NCBI GenBank assembly: GCA_025504975.1
Contig: JANUWI010000005.1
Span: 1,488,001-1,552,000 of the forward strand
Source: Plenodomus lindquistii
Lineage: Eukaryota; Ascomycota; Dothideomycetes; Pleosporales; Leptosphaeriaceae
Direction: 5' to 3'
DNA: 64,000 nucleotides
Position numbers and translations under genes: made by a program. The notes below the pieces were generated by a model. The model saw nothing but the letters and a program-made list of their open reading frames with translations. It was not told the origin of the DNA and did not search any database. The stretch's first letter is position 1; each line of letters begins with the position of its first letter. Of this stretch, positions 34,300 through 47,765 are shown one piece after another.

Positions 34300-37200
34300 T
34301 TACCCTTTTTTTTATTTAAATATTTACTTTATAATCTCTAGGTAAAAGGTATATAATAGCGCGTAATTATATAACTTTTTATATTTTCTACTATATAAAA
34401 GCTACTTCTCTATTACTATAATTCTTTTTTTTACTACTATACTTTTTTCTATAACTTTTATTATATTTAGATTCTTTAATACTTTTATTTATAAAAGTAA
34501 GGCTTTTACTACCTCTACTAGTAGTAAAGGCTTTTTTAGTAATTTTTTTTTAGTAAATAGCTTTACTTTACTTACTATACTACACCGCGACTTTAATACT
34601 AACTATTACTATATTAAATACTTTAAAAAGCTTTATTTATACTACTATACTTTTACTAGCTTTTATATTTATTTCTATAATAACTATTATTTTTTTAATA
34701 CTTGCTATAAACTAGTAAGTTTTTTTTTTACTTTTTATTTTTAAATTCTAGCTAACCTCTATTTAAATTTCTACTAAAATCTTTTAGTAGTGCCTTTATA
34801 TTATTAAGTATTTTAAAAATTTTAAACTTAGTATCTATAAGTATTTAAAGTAGAAAATTATAGTTATTTATACTTTAGCTATTATTTATATCTACTATCT
34901 CTTTTATAAAGCTATTTCTAAAACTTTAATTAAATCTCTAGTTAAGCGTAGCTAGCCTAGCTCTACTAGTAGTATTTATAGCTATAAACCTAGTAAATTT
35001 TCTAATATAAATTTATTACTAACTTTATTTTTTATAACTTTTATTAACTTTTTCTAGCTATTTATTACTAGTGCTAGTTCTACTAGAATTAAATATAACT
35101 CTAACTATAAAAATTCTCTAGTTTATAGTAGTTAGTTAGCTCTATATAGTAAAGCTTTTTCTAAAGTTTCTAGTAAATTTCTATATAAGTTTTTTTTTTT
35201 ACTACACTTTATTTTTTTTATAACTAGAGTAGAAATACTTTTTTTATTATCTCTAGTTTTTTCTATAGTAAATCTAGAGCTACTATAACTATTTTTAAAG
35301 CTACTAACTAGCTTTTATTTAATAACCTTTTTTTTATTTATAAGTTCTCTACTAAATAGTTATTTAACTATAGTAAAACTTACTAGAAGCTTATACCTAA
35401 AAAAAATAATAAAAAAAAAAGTTTATTATTACTCTAGCTAGGTATAGTTATTTTAAAAAAAATAGCTTTACTATCTAGCCTTTTTTTCTACGCTACTCTA
35501 CTACTAAAAGCAGCTCTACTAGTTTTTACTATAGTACTAGAAAAAGGCGTAAAAAGAATACTATAGTCTATTCTAATAATATAAATAAACTAGAAATATA
35601 AAAAAAATATTCTAGACTTTATTTAGTTATTAGCTAGTATACTTTTATATCTAGTAGTATTAATAAATATTTTTTATTTTAAAAGTAAAATAATTAATTT
35701 TTTTATTTTTATTTTTTATTTTTACTATAATACTAGTAATATTTACTAGATATTTTTCTATAGATAGAGTAGAAAGTAGTAAATAAATAGTAGTTACTAG
35801 AGACCTTTTCTAGAAATTTTTTAAAACTCTATTTAGCTATTCTACTACTAAAATTAAGTTTTATTCTACTTTTCTTTTTATTTTTTTTATATAACCTATC
35901 TATTCTCTACTACTTTTTTATTTATTTTAGAACTTTTTAGACTATTTCTAGCTACTTTCTATATATTTTTTTTTCTAGCCTATTTTTTATACTTTAGTTT
36001 AGTTTTCTATATTATTACTTTTTATTTTCTAGCTTTTTTTAAAAACTTTTTATTTTTTTTTTAACTTTTTATAATACTAGCTAGTTAATTATAGTAAATT
36101 AGTATAATTTTTTATCTATAAACTTTTTTTTTTATATTATTCTAGTATAGTAGCTTTTTATTAAATTCTATTTTAGTATTTTTTTAGTAGCTTTTTTTTT
36201 TAGTATTTTTTTTATAGTATTTTCTAGAAAGCTCTAAAAACATTTTTCTATTTCTCTAAATTCTTATTACTTTTTAGATTTACCTCTAGTTTCTAGATTA
36301 AACGTTTATAACTTTTCTATTAAACTAAATATTTTTTACTTTATAATTTTTTTTATTCTTTCTAGTATTTTTTTAGAATATTTTTAGTTTTTTATTTTTT
36401 ATAGCTATTTATTTAAATAGAATTAGATTACTAGTTAGAAATATACTATTTTTCTATTAAATTATTTAAAACTAATTATAAATAGTTTTTATAGAATACT
36501 AGGTAGATTTCTAGTAGTATATCTAATTTAGCTACTATATTTTATATAAGCTTTACTATATAGAATTTTATATTTTTCTAGTCTAATTTTTTACTAAGTT
36601 TTTTATATTATAGCTATTTTCTATAATATAACTATACTTTATTTTTTATTTTAAATACTAAAACTTCTATTTTTTACTAGTTAGCCTAGAGCTTTTATAT
36701 TTACTATATTTTAGCTATAGTAGACTATATAAACTCTACTATAGCCTATAGCTTTTATATAATAGTAGCTCTAGCTTTAGCTAGCGTAGTAGAGTATTTA
36801 TAAAAATTTTCTAACTAAATAGGTAGCTATATAGAATCTATTTTATATTTATACTAGAGAAAAAAAAAGTAATTTAAATAGAACTAGCTAGTTTTTTTTT
36901 TATTATAATCTATACTATAGAATAGAGAGAAACCTAGTTATTCTAAGCCTAGTTAATAAAAGCTTTTAAATAGGCTTTTATAGTACTATTTATTCTTTCT
37001 ATAGCTTTATTAGTTTTAGAGTAAAAAGTAGTAAAAAGTTAGTAGTTAATTTATAGTAATTTATATATTTTAGCCTAAAAATTCTCTATAAACTACGTGT
37101 TTTTATCTATAACTATAGTATCTAGAAGCTAGTAGTAAAAAAGTATATATTTAATAAACTTCTATACTACTAATTTTATAGTAAAGTTTACTAATAGAAT

Positions 37201-40200
37201 AAATATAATATTTTTACTTAAATAATTAGTAACTACTATAAAGTTAGTATAACTTTTATTTTAAGAAAAGTTTATAATAAAGTTTATAAAAAGCTTTTTC
37301 TAAATTCTCTCTAGAATTAGTAGAGGTTTAAATAGTCTCTACTTTAAATTCTACTATAGCTTAGTATAACTATAAATATTATAGTTTTTAATATAGTAAT
37401 AAATATCTAAAAATATACCTAGCTAAAAAAGGTTCTAGGCTAGTAATTTATAGCTATTTTTTTTACTAGAATATTTAGTAGTTATACTATTATAAACTTT
37501 AAAAATTAAATAAGTTTATAGCTAGAGAAATATTAGTACCTATTTTTTTCTCTAGAACTATAGTATACTTTTTTATTTTTTATATTTAGATATTAATATT
37601 TTAAGCTATAGTTTAGAAAAGAATTTATACTATCTAGTCTATATTACTATAAAAGCTATTTAGTAAGTATTATTACTTATAAATACTTTTTTCTATAAAT
37701 TCTCTAGTAGAAATAGTTCTGCTAGCGTAAATACTATTACTTTTTTTTTTCTAAAAATTTTAGCTAGTATTGCCTAAACTACTAGACTTTTAATAGCTTT
37801 TTTTTCTCTATAACTAGAAATTTCTACTAGTTTAAATAACTAGAAGTTATAGGCTACTAGCCTGTTATTTTTAGTATACTATAAAGTATTTTCTTTTTCT
37901 AAAAAAAGTATTAGCTTTTTAATTTAGACTCTCTAGATAGTAGAAAAATATAAAATTAAAAGTACTAAATAGTCTAGACTAGTAGATATACTACTTCTAG
38001 AGTAATTATATAGTTATAAAGTACTTTAGATTTTTATAGTTAGTATATATAGTAAAGGACTTTACTATATATAACTTTTTATTTTACTATTTAAAATACT
38101 TTATTATAGTTAGAAGTTTTTTATTATAAATATTATAGTTATACTCTACTAGAGTATATTTAGCTAAAAAGTAAACTATAATATAAAGCTATTTATTTTT
38201 TCTCTACTATATAAAGATTTTTTCTAATATCTAACTAGAGGTATTAGTTTTAAAAAATATTTCTAGGTTTAGATTAAAATAAACTAGAGTAGACTTTATA
38301 GTAAAAGCTTTTTTAAATTTAAAAAAAAATTTTTACTACTTTTTTTTCTAAAAAAATAGAATATTTTTACTAGTTAGTTTTATTAGTAGTATAGTAATTA
38401 TAAAATAGTTTTAGATAAAATTTTAGTAGAAATTTATAAACTTTAGAAAGCTTTATACCTTTTTAGTAGATTAAAAAGGTTTCTATTTAGTAATAGCTTA
38501 AATTTTCTCTAGGTCTATACTAATTCTACGTTTTATTTCTACTATAAATTTAAAATAGTATATTTTTTTAATACTAAATTTAGACTTTTTAATATCTAGC
38601 TATAGGTCTATTTTTCTAAACTTTTTTACTATAGCTTTTATTTTTAGTTTATACTCTATTTAATTTTTACTAGTATAAATAAGTATATTATTTATATAAA
38701 TAGAGGTATTAATATCTAGGTATTTATAAAGCACCTAATTAATATATTTTTAGAAAGTATTTAGAGTATTAGCTAGGCTAAATAAATAGACTATCTATTT
38801 ATAAAGTTTAAACTAGGTTCTAAATACTATTTTTTATTTATTTTTTTTAATAATCTAGATTTTATAGAAAGTATAAACTATATCTAATTTAGTAAACTAC
38901 TTAGTTTATACTATCTATAATAGAGGTTTCTAAATTAGTAGAAGTAGATAGTAGTTTTTTTTTAAAATAGTATTAAAGGCTTTATAGTCTATATAGAATT
39001 TTAGTTTTTTTTTAAACTTTTTTATAAATAATACTAAAGCTAAAGTATTTAAACAGCTAATAGAAATAAATTTATAGTTTAGTAGTAAAATAAACTTTTT
39101 ATATAAAACTAGTAATTTCTTTTATAATATACTATAAAAAAGTTTTAATTAAATTTCTAGGTTTTTTTTTTTACTTTAATAAAAAATATAGTATAATCTA
39201 TAGCTACTCTATAGTATAGTACTAATTTATTTACTTTTTTTTAAAAAAATATATTATATAAATTTTTAAAATAGTTTAAAAAAAGCGCCTACGCGTTTAC
39301 TAGTTCTATTTTTTTTACTAAAGCTTTTTAAATATCTACTATTAAAACTATAAATAACTAAAGTCTACTATTTTTTTTTTAAACCTCTAGTACTACGCCT
39401 AGTAGGTTCTACTATTAACGTTTATAATATCTAGAGCTAAAGCTTTACTTTTTCTACTTTAAATATAGGTATTATTTAATTCTATAAAAAATAATTTCTT
39501 CTATAAAATAATAGAGATTTAGTTTTTCTATATCTATAGGCAGCCTAAAATTAGATTATATTTCTAATTTCTTTTTAGTATATAAGCTTATATTTTTTTT
39601 TTATATTTTTTTAAATTAATTAAATACCTAGTAGCTATTAATACTAATATTTTTTTTCTACCTATTTCTATAACTAGGTAGTAGAGGACCTCTATTTACT
39701 CTAAATAGTTTTTTTAAATAAAATTTTTATTAATAAAAATAAAAGTTAGGTATCTAGTATCTAGTATAGCTAATATAAAAATAATTTTATTAATTAAAGT
39801 TTATACTATAATTAGGTTACTATCTAGCTACTTTTACTAAAAAATTTTAAACTATTATAATTTAAATCTACTACTTCTTTTCTATAGGAGATTTATTCTA
39901 GAAAATTCTAGTTTTCTAATTTACTAGAGCTATTAGTTTTTTCTAACTTTTTTTCTAAATACCTACTAGAAACACGTAGGTAGAGCGTTTAGCTAGAGTA
40001 AATTTATAAATATATTATATATAGCTAGCTTTTCTATAGCGTAGGTATAGATAATTTTTATAATACTTTATTTATTTCTCTAGAGTAATCTATTAAACTT
40101 TTTTAGCTCTAGAAAAGTAAGTACTATAACTAGTAGTAGAGAAATTAATATCTATTAGATTTTTTTAGTTTTTTTAATAGTTACTATAGTAGAAGTAGGT

Positions 40201-41429
40201 ATAGAGTTTACTATAGTAAAAGTTTTCTTTAATATAATCTATTTTTTCTATTAATTACTATACTATTTACTTTCTAGATACTTTTACTAATACTATTTAA
40301 TTAGCTAAATCTATATTAATAGTATTTATATAGTAGCTTTTTAAAAATAAATAATTATTTTTTTTTATTTATATTAAATACTAGGCGTATAAACTCTATA
40401 TTAAATTTCTAAAAAATTTATTTTTTTTATTTAAAAGTAAAAAGTTTATTTCTAGCCTTTGTATCTAGTATTTTATTAGAGAACTACTAGTCTAGAAACT
40501 TCTAAAAGTGTTTATAAAACTAGTCTCTACACTCTATTTAAAAAATACTAATAAAAGTAGTATTATTTTTTAAGTAGTTAAATATATATTTTAAAATATT
40601 TTTTTTTACTCTAGTATAATCTATCTAGATTTTATACTATATTTATATTTTCTAGCGCCTATAGTTTTTATAGTTACTACTAAATATAGCTAGATTAGAG
40701 ATTTTCTAGTATACTAAGCTAGTACTTTTAAAAAAAAAAGTAAAAATTACTACTACAGTATAGAATTTATTATAGTATCTAAAAGGTTTTTTATTAAAAA
40801 AATTTATTTAAACTATTAGTAGCTAACTAGAGATTATAGCTATAAAAGCTTCTAGCTTATAGTTAATATTATTAATAGAGAACTACTATAGAACTTTTAC
40901 TTTTTAATAAATAGTAGAGCTAAGTTCTATCTATAGTATTTTCTATTAAGCTTTATTTTTAATAAACTGCTTAATTAGTTCTATTTTAGTAAAAATTTAT
41001 TTTTTACTTGCTTTTTTTTATATATTTTTTTTACTAATACTATTTTCAATTTTTTTATTTATTTTATCTATAGCCTTTATACTATTAGTATAAAACGCTA
41101 GGGCTATTACGCTATTAAGCCTATTTATTATTTATATATAATAGTAGTAAGTATAGTAGTAGCTAGTACTAAATATTTTTTCTACTAAATATTTCTTTAA
41201 AAATAGGTATATATTTTATCTATAGCGCCTAGTACTAAATACCTATTTATTATTACTTTTTAATAGGCTACGCAGTTTAGGCGTTTAGTACTAAATATTT
41301 TTTTATTTATTATTAAACTACTAGCTAGTTATAAACAAACACTAAAAAGTTTTAGAATAGAAATAGCTTATTTTTTTTATCTAGAAAACTAATAGAGTAA
41401 TAGGTTAGTTAAAAATATATTAATTTAAA

Positions 41430-41605
41430 TAAAGTAGGTACATTCTAAATAGTAAATACTTAGTAAATTAAAATAAATTAACTATTTTATAGTTTTATAT
41501 AGAAAAAAAAGATTTTATAGAAATTTATATAGAATACTCTAGCTGTTTTTAGTGTAGCTCTAAAGCTTTACTACTAAAGCTCTAGACTAGGCTCTGTCTA
41601 TTATA
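41430..41605 (-). repeat. Gypsy-2 LTR (5' LTR)
   Basis: 176 bp, TAAAGTAGGTAC ... CTATTATA on the plus strand, followed by the target duplication GCTAG. Confidence 0.9.
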
Positions 41606-42478
41606 GCTAGACTAGAAGTACTACTTTAAACTAGTACTATATAGATATATTTAAAATAGTAATAGTTACTATTAATTTTAACTCTATCTAGTATTAAAGC
41701 TTTCTATTATTTATAAATAAAATTCTTTCTATTTAATAGTTTAAAATTAGAAAAGTAGGGTCTAATAAACCTAGCTTTTTTATAATAAATAAAAAAAACT
41801 TAAGAGAATAATCTAGTTAACTAGTAATATTAATAAAGGTTTTTAGTAGAAAATAAAAGTAATTTTAAAGATATTATTAAATAAAAATTTTTTTTTTAAT
41901 AAATTTATGTAAATTTATAAGGCTACTAATTTTATATATAAATAGACTATTATTTTTATAGTATTTTTAGAAATTATAGTTAGTAAATTTATAGGTTTTA
42001 TAAAAATAGATTTAGCTTCTATCTAGCTCTAGTTATATTTTAATAAGCTAGTATTAGTTATTTTTTATATTTTAAATATTTAATAAGTTTATAAGCCTTT
42101 TATAAAAGCTAGATATTTTTTTTTATTTTTTAAAAAATAAAATTTTTTATTTATTAATAGAAATAGGTATTAGATTTATTTTTAATTTTATTAAATTATT
42201 AATAGTTTTTAAATTTTTACTTTAGCACTATCTAATATAATTTTTTTAAAAGTAATCTAAACTAGTAATACTATAAAACCTTAAATTTATAAACTTTAGT
42301 TAACTAAAAACTTAAAAAATTTCGTGTTAAAATTATTAATAGATTAATTAGTATTAGTTAAAACTTAAATCTAGAAAGTTTTAAAGGCTAGTTAACTAAA
42401 AAATTAATATAATCTTTTTAAATAAATTATAAATATTATATAGACTAATACTAGTAAAGATATAATTTTCTTTTATAA

Positions 42479-44760
42479 TATAATACTTTAAAAATATAAA
42501 GTACTAAAAAGTATTAAAATTAGTTTAATAGTATATAAAAATACACGTAGATTAAAAAACTAAATAAATTATATTTTTATAAATCTAGTAATGTATTCTA
42601 CTACTAAGCTAGCTATACTACTAAGCTAGCTACTTTTCTTTAGTATTATAAATACTATATTTTTAATTATTATTATTATTACTACTAATATCTAACTCTA
42701 CTACTATAGAGCTTATATCTAATTTAAAAGTACTTTTTAAACTTTTCTAGTACGTATAAGTATTATGCCTAGTTTTTTTATAATTACTATAGTATTAAAT
42801 ACTTAGTTAAATAGATACTTAACTACTAATACTATATATATATTTTAATAGATTAAACGCTATAGTTAAAGTAGTAGTAGCCTTTAATCTAATACTATAT
42901 TTAAAAGATCTAATACTATATTTAAAAGTACTTTTTTACTAGATTTTTTTTTATACTTTTTTTTTTATTATTTCTACTAATTACTTTTTAACTTTATAAA
43001 TATAAGTTTAAAAAAGAGCGTTTTAGTATAGTATTAGTTTAGCTTTTTTTATAAGCTATAAAAAGCTAGTTTATATAGTAATAGATAACTAAGTAAAAAA
43101 CTTATATATAAGCTTTAACTAAAATCTAAATTTATAAGTATTACTTAAAGTTCTAAATTACTATAAATTTACTAGTAGAAAGAGTTAAAATAGAGTATGT
43201 ATCTAGAAATTAATATAATCTAGTACTACCTACGTATTAGTAAAGACTAGCTTTTATAATTTAAAAGCTTTTTAATAGTTATTAACTATAAATATATTAA
43301 AAAATACGTTTTAAAAAGTAGAGAAAAAGCTTTTTTTATTAATATAGAAAACGTGTTAGCGTGCTAAGTTTTATACGCGCTAGAAATATTTACGCTTTAA
43401 TAGTAAAAAATATACTATATTAAATAGCTAGAAAATATAGAATAAATAAAAAAGTATATAAAGTATTAGAATTTTATTTTCTATATAGTAGTTTTTAAAT
43501 TTTTAGTTAAAGTAGATTTTATAGCTATTTAAAATTAGTAACTAGTATACTTTTACTTTTTATACTTTTATATACGTGTTAAAGTGCTTTAACTACTCTA
43601 GCCTAAATATATTATTTATTTAGCTATTTTTAGAAACTAATAGTTTCTAGTTATAAACAATACTAGTTTTTTAATACTATATAGAGATATATATACATTT
43701 TCTATAAATATTAAAAAGTAAAGTTATATTTTCTAAAGCGTATATACTCTAGATAATAGTAATCTACTTATAATTATTTAGTTAAATAAAATCTAGTGAA
43801 TTATATTTTTTAAAGTTTATAATAACTTTTATAAATCTAATTACACCTATTTAAAAGCTAGTTATATTAAAATTATAGATATTATTATTCTAAATACTAT
43901 ATTTAGCTATTATTTTATTTATAAATTTAAACTACAGGCTAATAATCTCTAGATTTTTCTAATTTATTCTTTATTTACTTTTTATTTAGTTAAAAGCTAT
44001 TTTAAGCTTATTTAAACGCGTTATAAAGTGCTTAGCCTTGTATTTACCTACTAGTATTTTATTATATACCTCTAGTATTTTATTAGCTATATTTTCTACT
44101 TTATATAGCTAGAGCGTAAACTTTTATAAATTAAAGTTAAAAATATATTAGATAATTATCTACTTTTTAGTATTAGTAAATTTCTAGTAATTAGAATAAA
44201 CTTTAGCGCGTAAAGTAGTTCTATTAATCTAATTAAAAAGCTTTTAATAATTAACTTTAAAGGCTATAGCAGCAGCTTATTCGCTTTTAAATTAGCTAGC
44301 TTTAAAAATAAAATAGGTAAGTTTTAATTAGCTTTTAGTTTAAATTAATATTATATTATATTATTAAAGCATATTATATAGAGTATAGTATTTATAATAC
44401 TAAAAAAAAAGTAGCTAGCTTAGTAGTGTAGCTAGCTTAGTAGTAGAATATATTATAAAAAAAATTAAAAAATAATACTTTTATAATTCTATTAAAAAAG
44501 TAAGCTATATAGAATAGAATTTAGTAGTAGTTCTAGACTTTAATTAAGTTTTATTTTCCTCTACTATATTAGCACGTAGGTAATAGTAAAGTAGAAAGTT
44601 CTATAGAATCTAAACTTAATATAGTATAGAGGTAGTTTAAATAGAGGTTAGTATAGTATTCTATCTCTAATAAGCTTATATAAAGAAAAATAAAAGTAGT
44701 TTATAAAAAAAACCTCTATAGCTAAAGGTAATTATTATAATAGAATATAGCTTTATTATA
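42479..44760 (-). repeat. Gypsy-1 copy 3, 5' LTR split by Fot1 G
   Basis: LTR segments 42479-42590 and 44454-44760 rejoin at CTAGTATAAAA, as in the other LTRs. The outer end reads GCTTTATTATA. Confidence 0.82.
42591..44453 (-). mobile_element. Fot1/pogo-type transposon G in a Gypsy-1 LTR
   Basis: 1863 bp, left end ATGTATTCTACTACTAAGC, right end ...AGTAGAATATAT, TA on both sides. Type-1 ends. About 20 bp longer than its relatives because of a 21-bp tandem duplication at 42886-42906 / 42907-42927. Confidence 0.88.
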
Positions 44761-44938
44761 AATAGTAGAGTAGAAGTTTATATAGAATCTAGACTTAATA
44801 TAGTATAGAAGTAGTTTTAGTAAAAATTAGTACAGTTTTTTATTTTTAATAAGTTTATATAGAGAAAAATAGAGATAGTCTATAAAAAAGCCTTTATTAC
44901 TAAAAGTTATAATTATAATAGAATATAGCATTATTATA
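44761..44938 (-). repeat. Partial Gypsy-1 LTR
   Basis: The outer ~180 bp of a Gypsy-1 LTR in minus orientation, directly abutting the end of copy 3 and ending in GCATTATTATA. The inner part is missing. Confidence 0.7.
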
Positions 44939-44941
44939 GTT

Positions 44942-46356
44942 TTATTATAAAATAGGTATTAGAGCTAAAAGTATTATGAATTTAAACTAAAAGTATAACT
45001 TTAAACTATTAGTATATAACTATATTTAAAATAGAAATAGTTACTATTAATTTTTAATTAGTTTAATATTAAAATTTTTATATTATTAATAAATAGAGTT
45101 TTTTCTATTAGAAAGTTTAGAGATATAAAAGGTTTGCTTTAATAAATATAGCTTTTAGAAAATATAAAAAAAATACTTTAGAAAGTAATCTAATTAACTA
45201 GTAAAATTAAGAAATCTAAAAGTTTTTAGTTAATAATACAAAGAAATCTAAAAATAGTATTAAATAAAAAGTCTATTTAACTAGTATTATTTTATTTATT
45301 AGAGGTACTAATTTAGTATATAGCTAAGCTATTATTTCTATAGTATTATTAAAAATTATTTTTAAAAAATGTGTTAGTTTTACTAAAGTAAATCTCGCTT
45401 CTATTTAACTATAGGTCTTTTCTAATTAGTAAATAGTAATTATTCTCTTTATTTTTATTATTAAAGAAATTTATAAACCTTTTATAAAAGCTAAATATTT
45501 TTTATTTTTTTTTAAAAATAGAATTTATTTTCTATTAATAAAAATAGGTATTACCTTTACTTTTAATTCTAGTAAATTATTAGTCGTTTTTAAATTCCTA
45601 TTTTAGCGCTATTTAATATAATTCTTTAAAAATTATCTAAACTAGTAATACTATTTAAATCTAAATATATTAATTTTAGTTAACTAGAAATCTTAAAAAT
45701 CTAGTTTTTAAATTATTAAGAAATTTATTAGTATTAATTCTAGTCTAAACCTAGAAGATTTTAAAAGCTAGTTAACTAAAAAATTAAAATAATTTTTTAA
45801 AATTAAGTAGTAATATTATATAAGCTATTATATATAGAAAAAATACATTTTTATTATATAATAGTTAAAAAATAGACTTTTAATATATAATAGTTAAAAA
45901 ATAGATTTTTATTATATAATAGTTAAAAAATATATATTTATTATATAATATTAGAAAAATCTATAGTACTAAAAAATATTTTTATTAGTTAAAAAGTATA
46001 TAAAAATATATATAAATTAAAAAGCTAAATAAATTATATTTATATAAACTTTATATAAAAAATTAGAAAAATTATACATTTATAGTTTTATTAGAAAAGT
46101 AAGCTATATTAAATAGAATTTAGTAGTAGTTCTATATATTTTATAGAGTCTTTTTTTGTTTACTATAGTAGCACGTAGATTATAGTATAGTAGAAATTTC
46201 TATAGAATCTAAACCTAGTAAAGTATAAAAAAAGCTTAGATAGAAATTAATATAGTTTTTTATTTTAATACACTAATATAGAGAAAAAAAGAAGTAGCTT
46301 ATAAAAGGCTTTTATAACTAAAAGTTATTATTATAATAGAATATAGCTTTATTATA
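44942..46356 (-). mobile_element. Gypsy-1 fragment, copy 4 (5' internal part plus LTR)
   Basis: The reverse complement of the 5' end of Gypsy-1: internal sequence 44942 to about 45846 corresponds to about 48190-49850 of copy 2 with gaps, and the LTR is 45944-46356. Between them lies a four-unit 29-bp tandem repeat. The remainder of the element is missing. Confidence 0.75.
45847..45962. repeat. Four 29-bp tandem repeats at an LTR junction
   Basis: Four consecutive 29-bp units built on TTATTATATAATAGTTAAAA, the last one diverged and running into the LTR edge. Other Gypsy-1 copies have a single unit at this internal/LTR boundary. Confidence 0.8.
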
Positions 46357-46815
46357 ATATTTTTTAGATTTTTTTATTTTATTATCTATTTATTTTTAAT
46401 TTAATTAAAAGCTATTTTAAATTTACTATAGTATATTATAAGAAGTTTAGTTTAGTACTTATCTACTAGTATTCTATTATATACTTTAAGTATTTTGTTA
46501 AATATATTTTCTATTTTATTTAGCTATAGAGTAAACTTTTCTAAATTAATATTAAAAATATATTAAATAATTATCTATTTCTAAATAGTAGTAGAGTTCT
46601 AGTAGTTAAATTTAATATAAAAGTATATTATAATTCTATTAATCTATAAAAAAAAATATAGTAGTAAACTTTAAAAATATTATTACTATATTTATAGCTT
46701 TAAAATTAGCTAGCTATAAAATTAAATAGATTAGTTTAAATTAATTTTTAGTTTAAATTAATATTCTATTATTTTATATATATATTTAATAATAAGTATA
46801 GTATTTATTATTATA
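46357..46815 (-). mobile_element. Truncated Fot1/pogo-type fragment K
   Basis: About 460 bp alignable with the last quarter of the minus-oriented copies (for example 13890-14200 and 29610-30040), including TTTTAAATTAGCTAGCT-like and AATTATCTA segments. No terminal repeat is preserved at either side. More diverged than the full copies. Confidence 0.65.
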
Positions 46816-47760
46816 GAGCGTATGTACTAACTCTATATTTAAAGTATAGTTATATATAGCACGCTCTATAAAGTATTAACGTAAATAAAGTAGAATATAT
46901 TTTTACTAAAATTTTAGCTATAAATAGTACGCTTTTTTAAGCATTTTCTATATAGTATTCTATTTTCTAATTACTTTTAAATCTACTTTTAATAATAGTT
47001 ATAAGCCTAGCTTTTATATACTTTTTAAAATATTCTTTTCTATACTTTTAAAAAAGCTTAAAAAAAAGTAATTTAAAAAAACTAATTTATCTATTTAGTG
47101 TTAACTTTATAAAATTTATAGCTAAATTATCTATAATCTCTAAAAAGAAGTATATACTAACTATAAAAAAGTTATAGCTAGTCTAGTATATCTAGCTCTA
47201 GTTCTATATAATAAATAGAGCTCTTTAGTAAAAAGTTAACCTAGATAGTATTATTAATACTCTAAATATTATTAGCTTCTAGCTATTAAAACTAATATTT
47301 ATAAATTAAGCTATAATTACTATAGAGCTTTATAATAGCTAGATTTAGAACTACTAGATTTAATTTAGTAACTAGAGCGCTAAAGCTACTTATATATAAT
47401 ATATATATAACTAGGTATAATAGATAATTAATTTAAAGCTTATAGAGCTAGTAATAATAAAGCTTATTAAATAATAAAAATTAATACTCTAGTTATTTAT
47501 AAAATTATTAAAATAGAACTTTCTTTCTACTAATTATATAATAATAAATATTATACACTTCTAGTATAGAGTATACTTTAATAAAATTTACTAGAAAAAA
47601 ATTAATTTTTATAACTAGTTTTAAAACTAGTATAATCTATATATAAAAGCATAAATAAATAAAATTACTAAAGTTAAAAAGTAGCTTTAAATCTAGAATT
47701 TTTTTAAAACTTTATTCTATAAAATTATTCTAATATAGAATTAAATTATATACTTATTAA
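46816..47760 (+). mobile_element. RIP-mutated relic, possibly the 5' part of Copia-2
   Basis: No intact frame. A plus-strand reading of about 47140-47420 keeps long runs with few stops and a pattern reminiscent of copia gag, but the match is weak. Gypsy-1 copy 2 inserted at TTATT (47761-47765), so this sequence was once continuous with 59863 onward, where copia integrase and reverse transcriptase can be read on the same strand. Confidence 0.4.
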
Positions 47761-47765
47761 TTATT

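Larger units (their letters stand above)
34124..41605 (-). mobile_element. Gypsy-2, Ty3/Gypsy LTR retrotransposon
   Basis: 7482 bp without internal insertions. 176-bp LTRs at both ends and a perfect target duplication GCTAG (34119-34123, 41606-41610). The uninterrupted site TTTTTAGCTAGACTAGAAG is found as its reverse complement in Gypsy-1 copy 2 near 49795-49815. Minus-strand translation shows reverse transcriptase at about 39010-38660 (DYKAFN, FTKLDIV, then INNILIYT for MDDILIYT), integrase at about 37330-36760 (LLDTIVIDK, ATERIN-like TNKAIERINST) and a KLD-KNIKFYIVKLI segment near 36570 that precedes the chromodomain in such elements. Polypurine tract ...GGGTAA next to 34299. The last 2 kb before the 3' LTR is unexplained. 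Stops throughout. Confidence 0.92.
30978..44760 (-). mobile_element. Gypsy-1 LTR retrotransposon, copy 3, inverted and 3'-truncated
   Basis: Minus-strand copy. Its 5' LTR is 42479-44760 (split by Fot1 G), its 5' internal part is 41606-42478 plus 33984-34123, and its 3' internal part (about 31010-32138) is the reverse complement of the region ending at about 59437 in copy 2. No 3' LTR is seen at the left end. It hosts Gypsy-2 (34124-41605) and Fot1 elements F and G. At F, host segments that are about 4.6 kb apart in an unbroken Gypsy-1 are joined, so integrase and reverse transcriptase are deleted. Confidence 0.8.

Noticed and set aside
34300..41430. Separate genes inside Gypsy-2
   Set aside because: All readable homology is Ty3/Gypsy pol; no uninterrupted frame exists.
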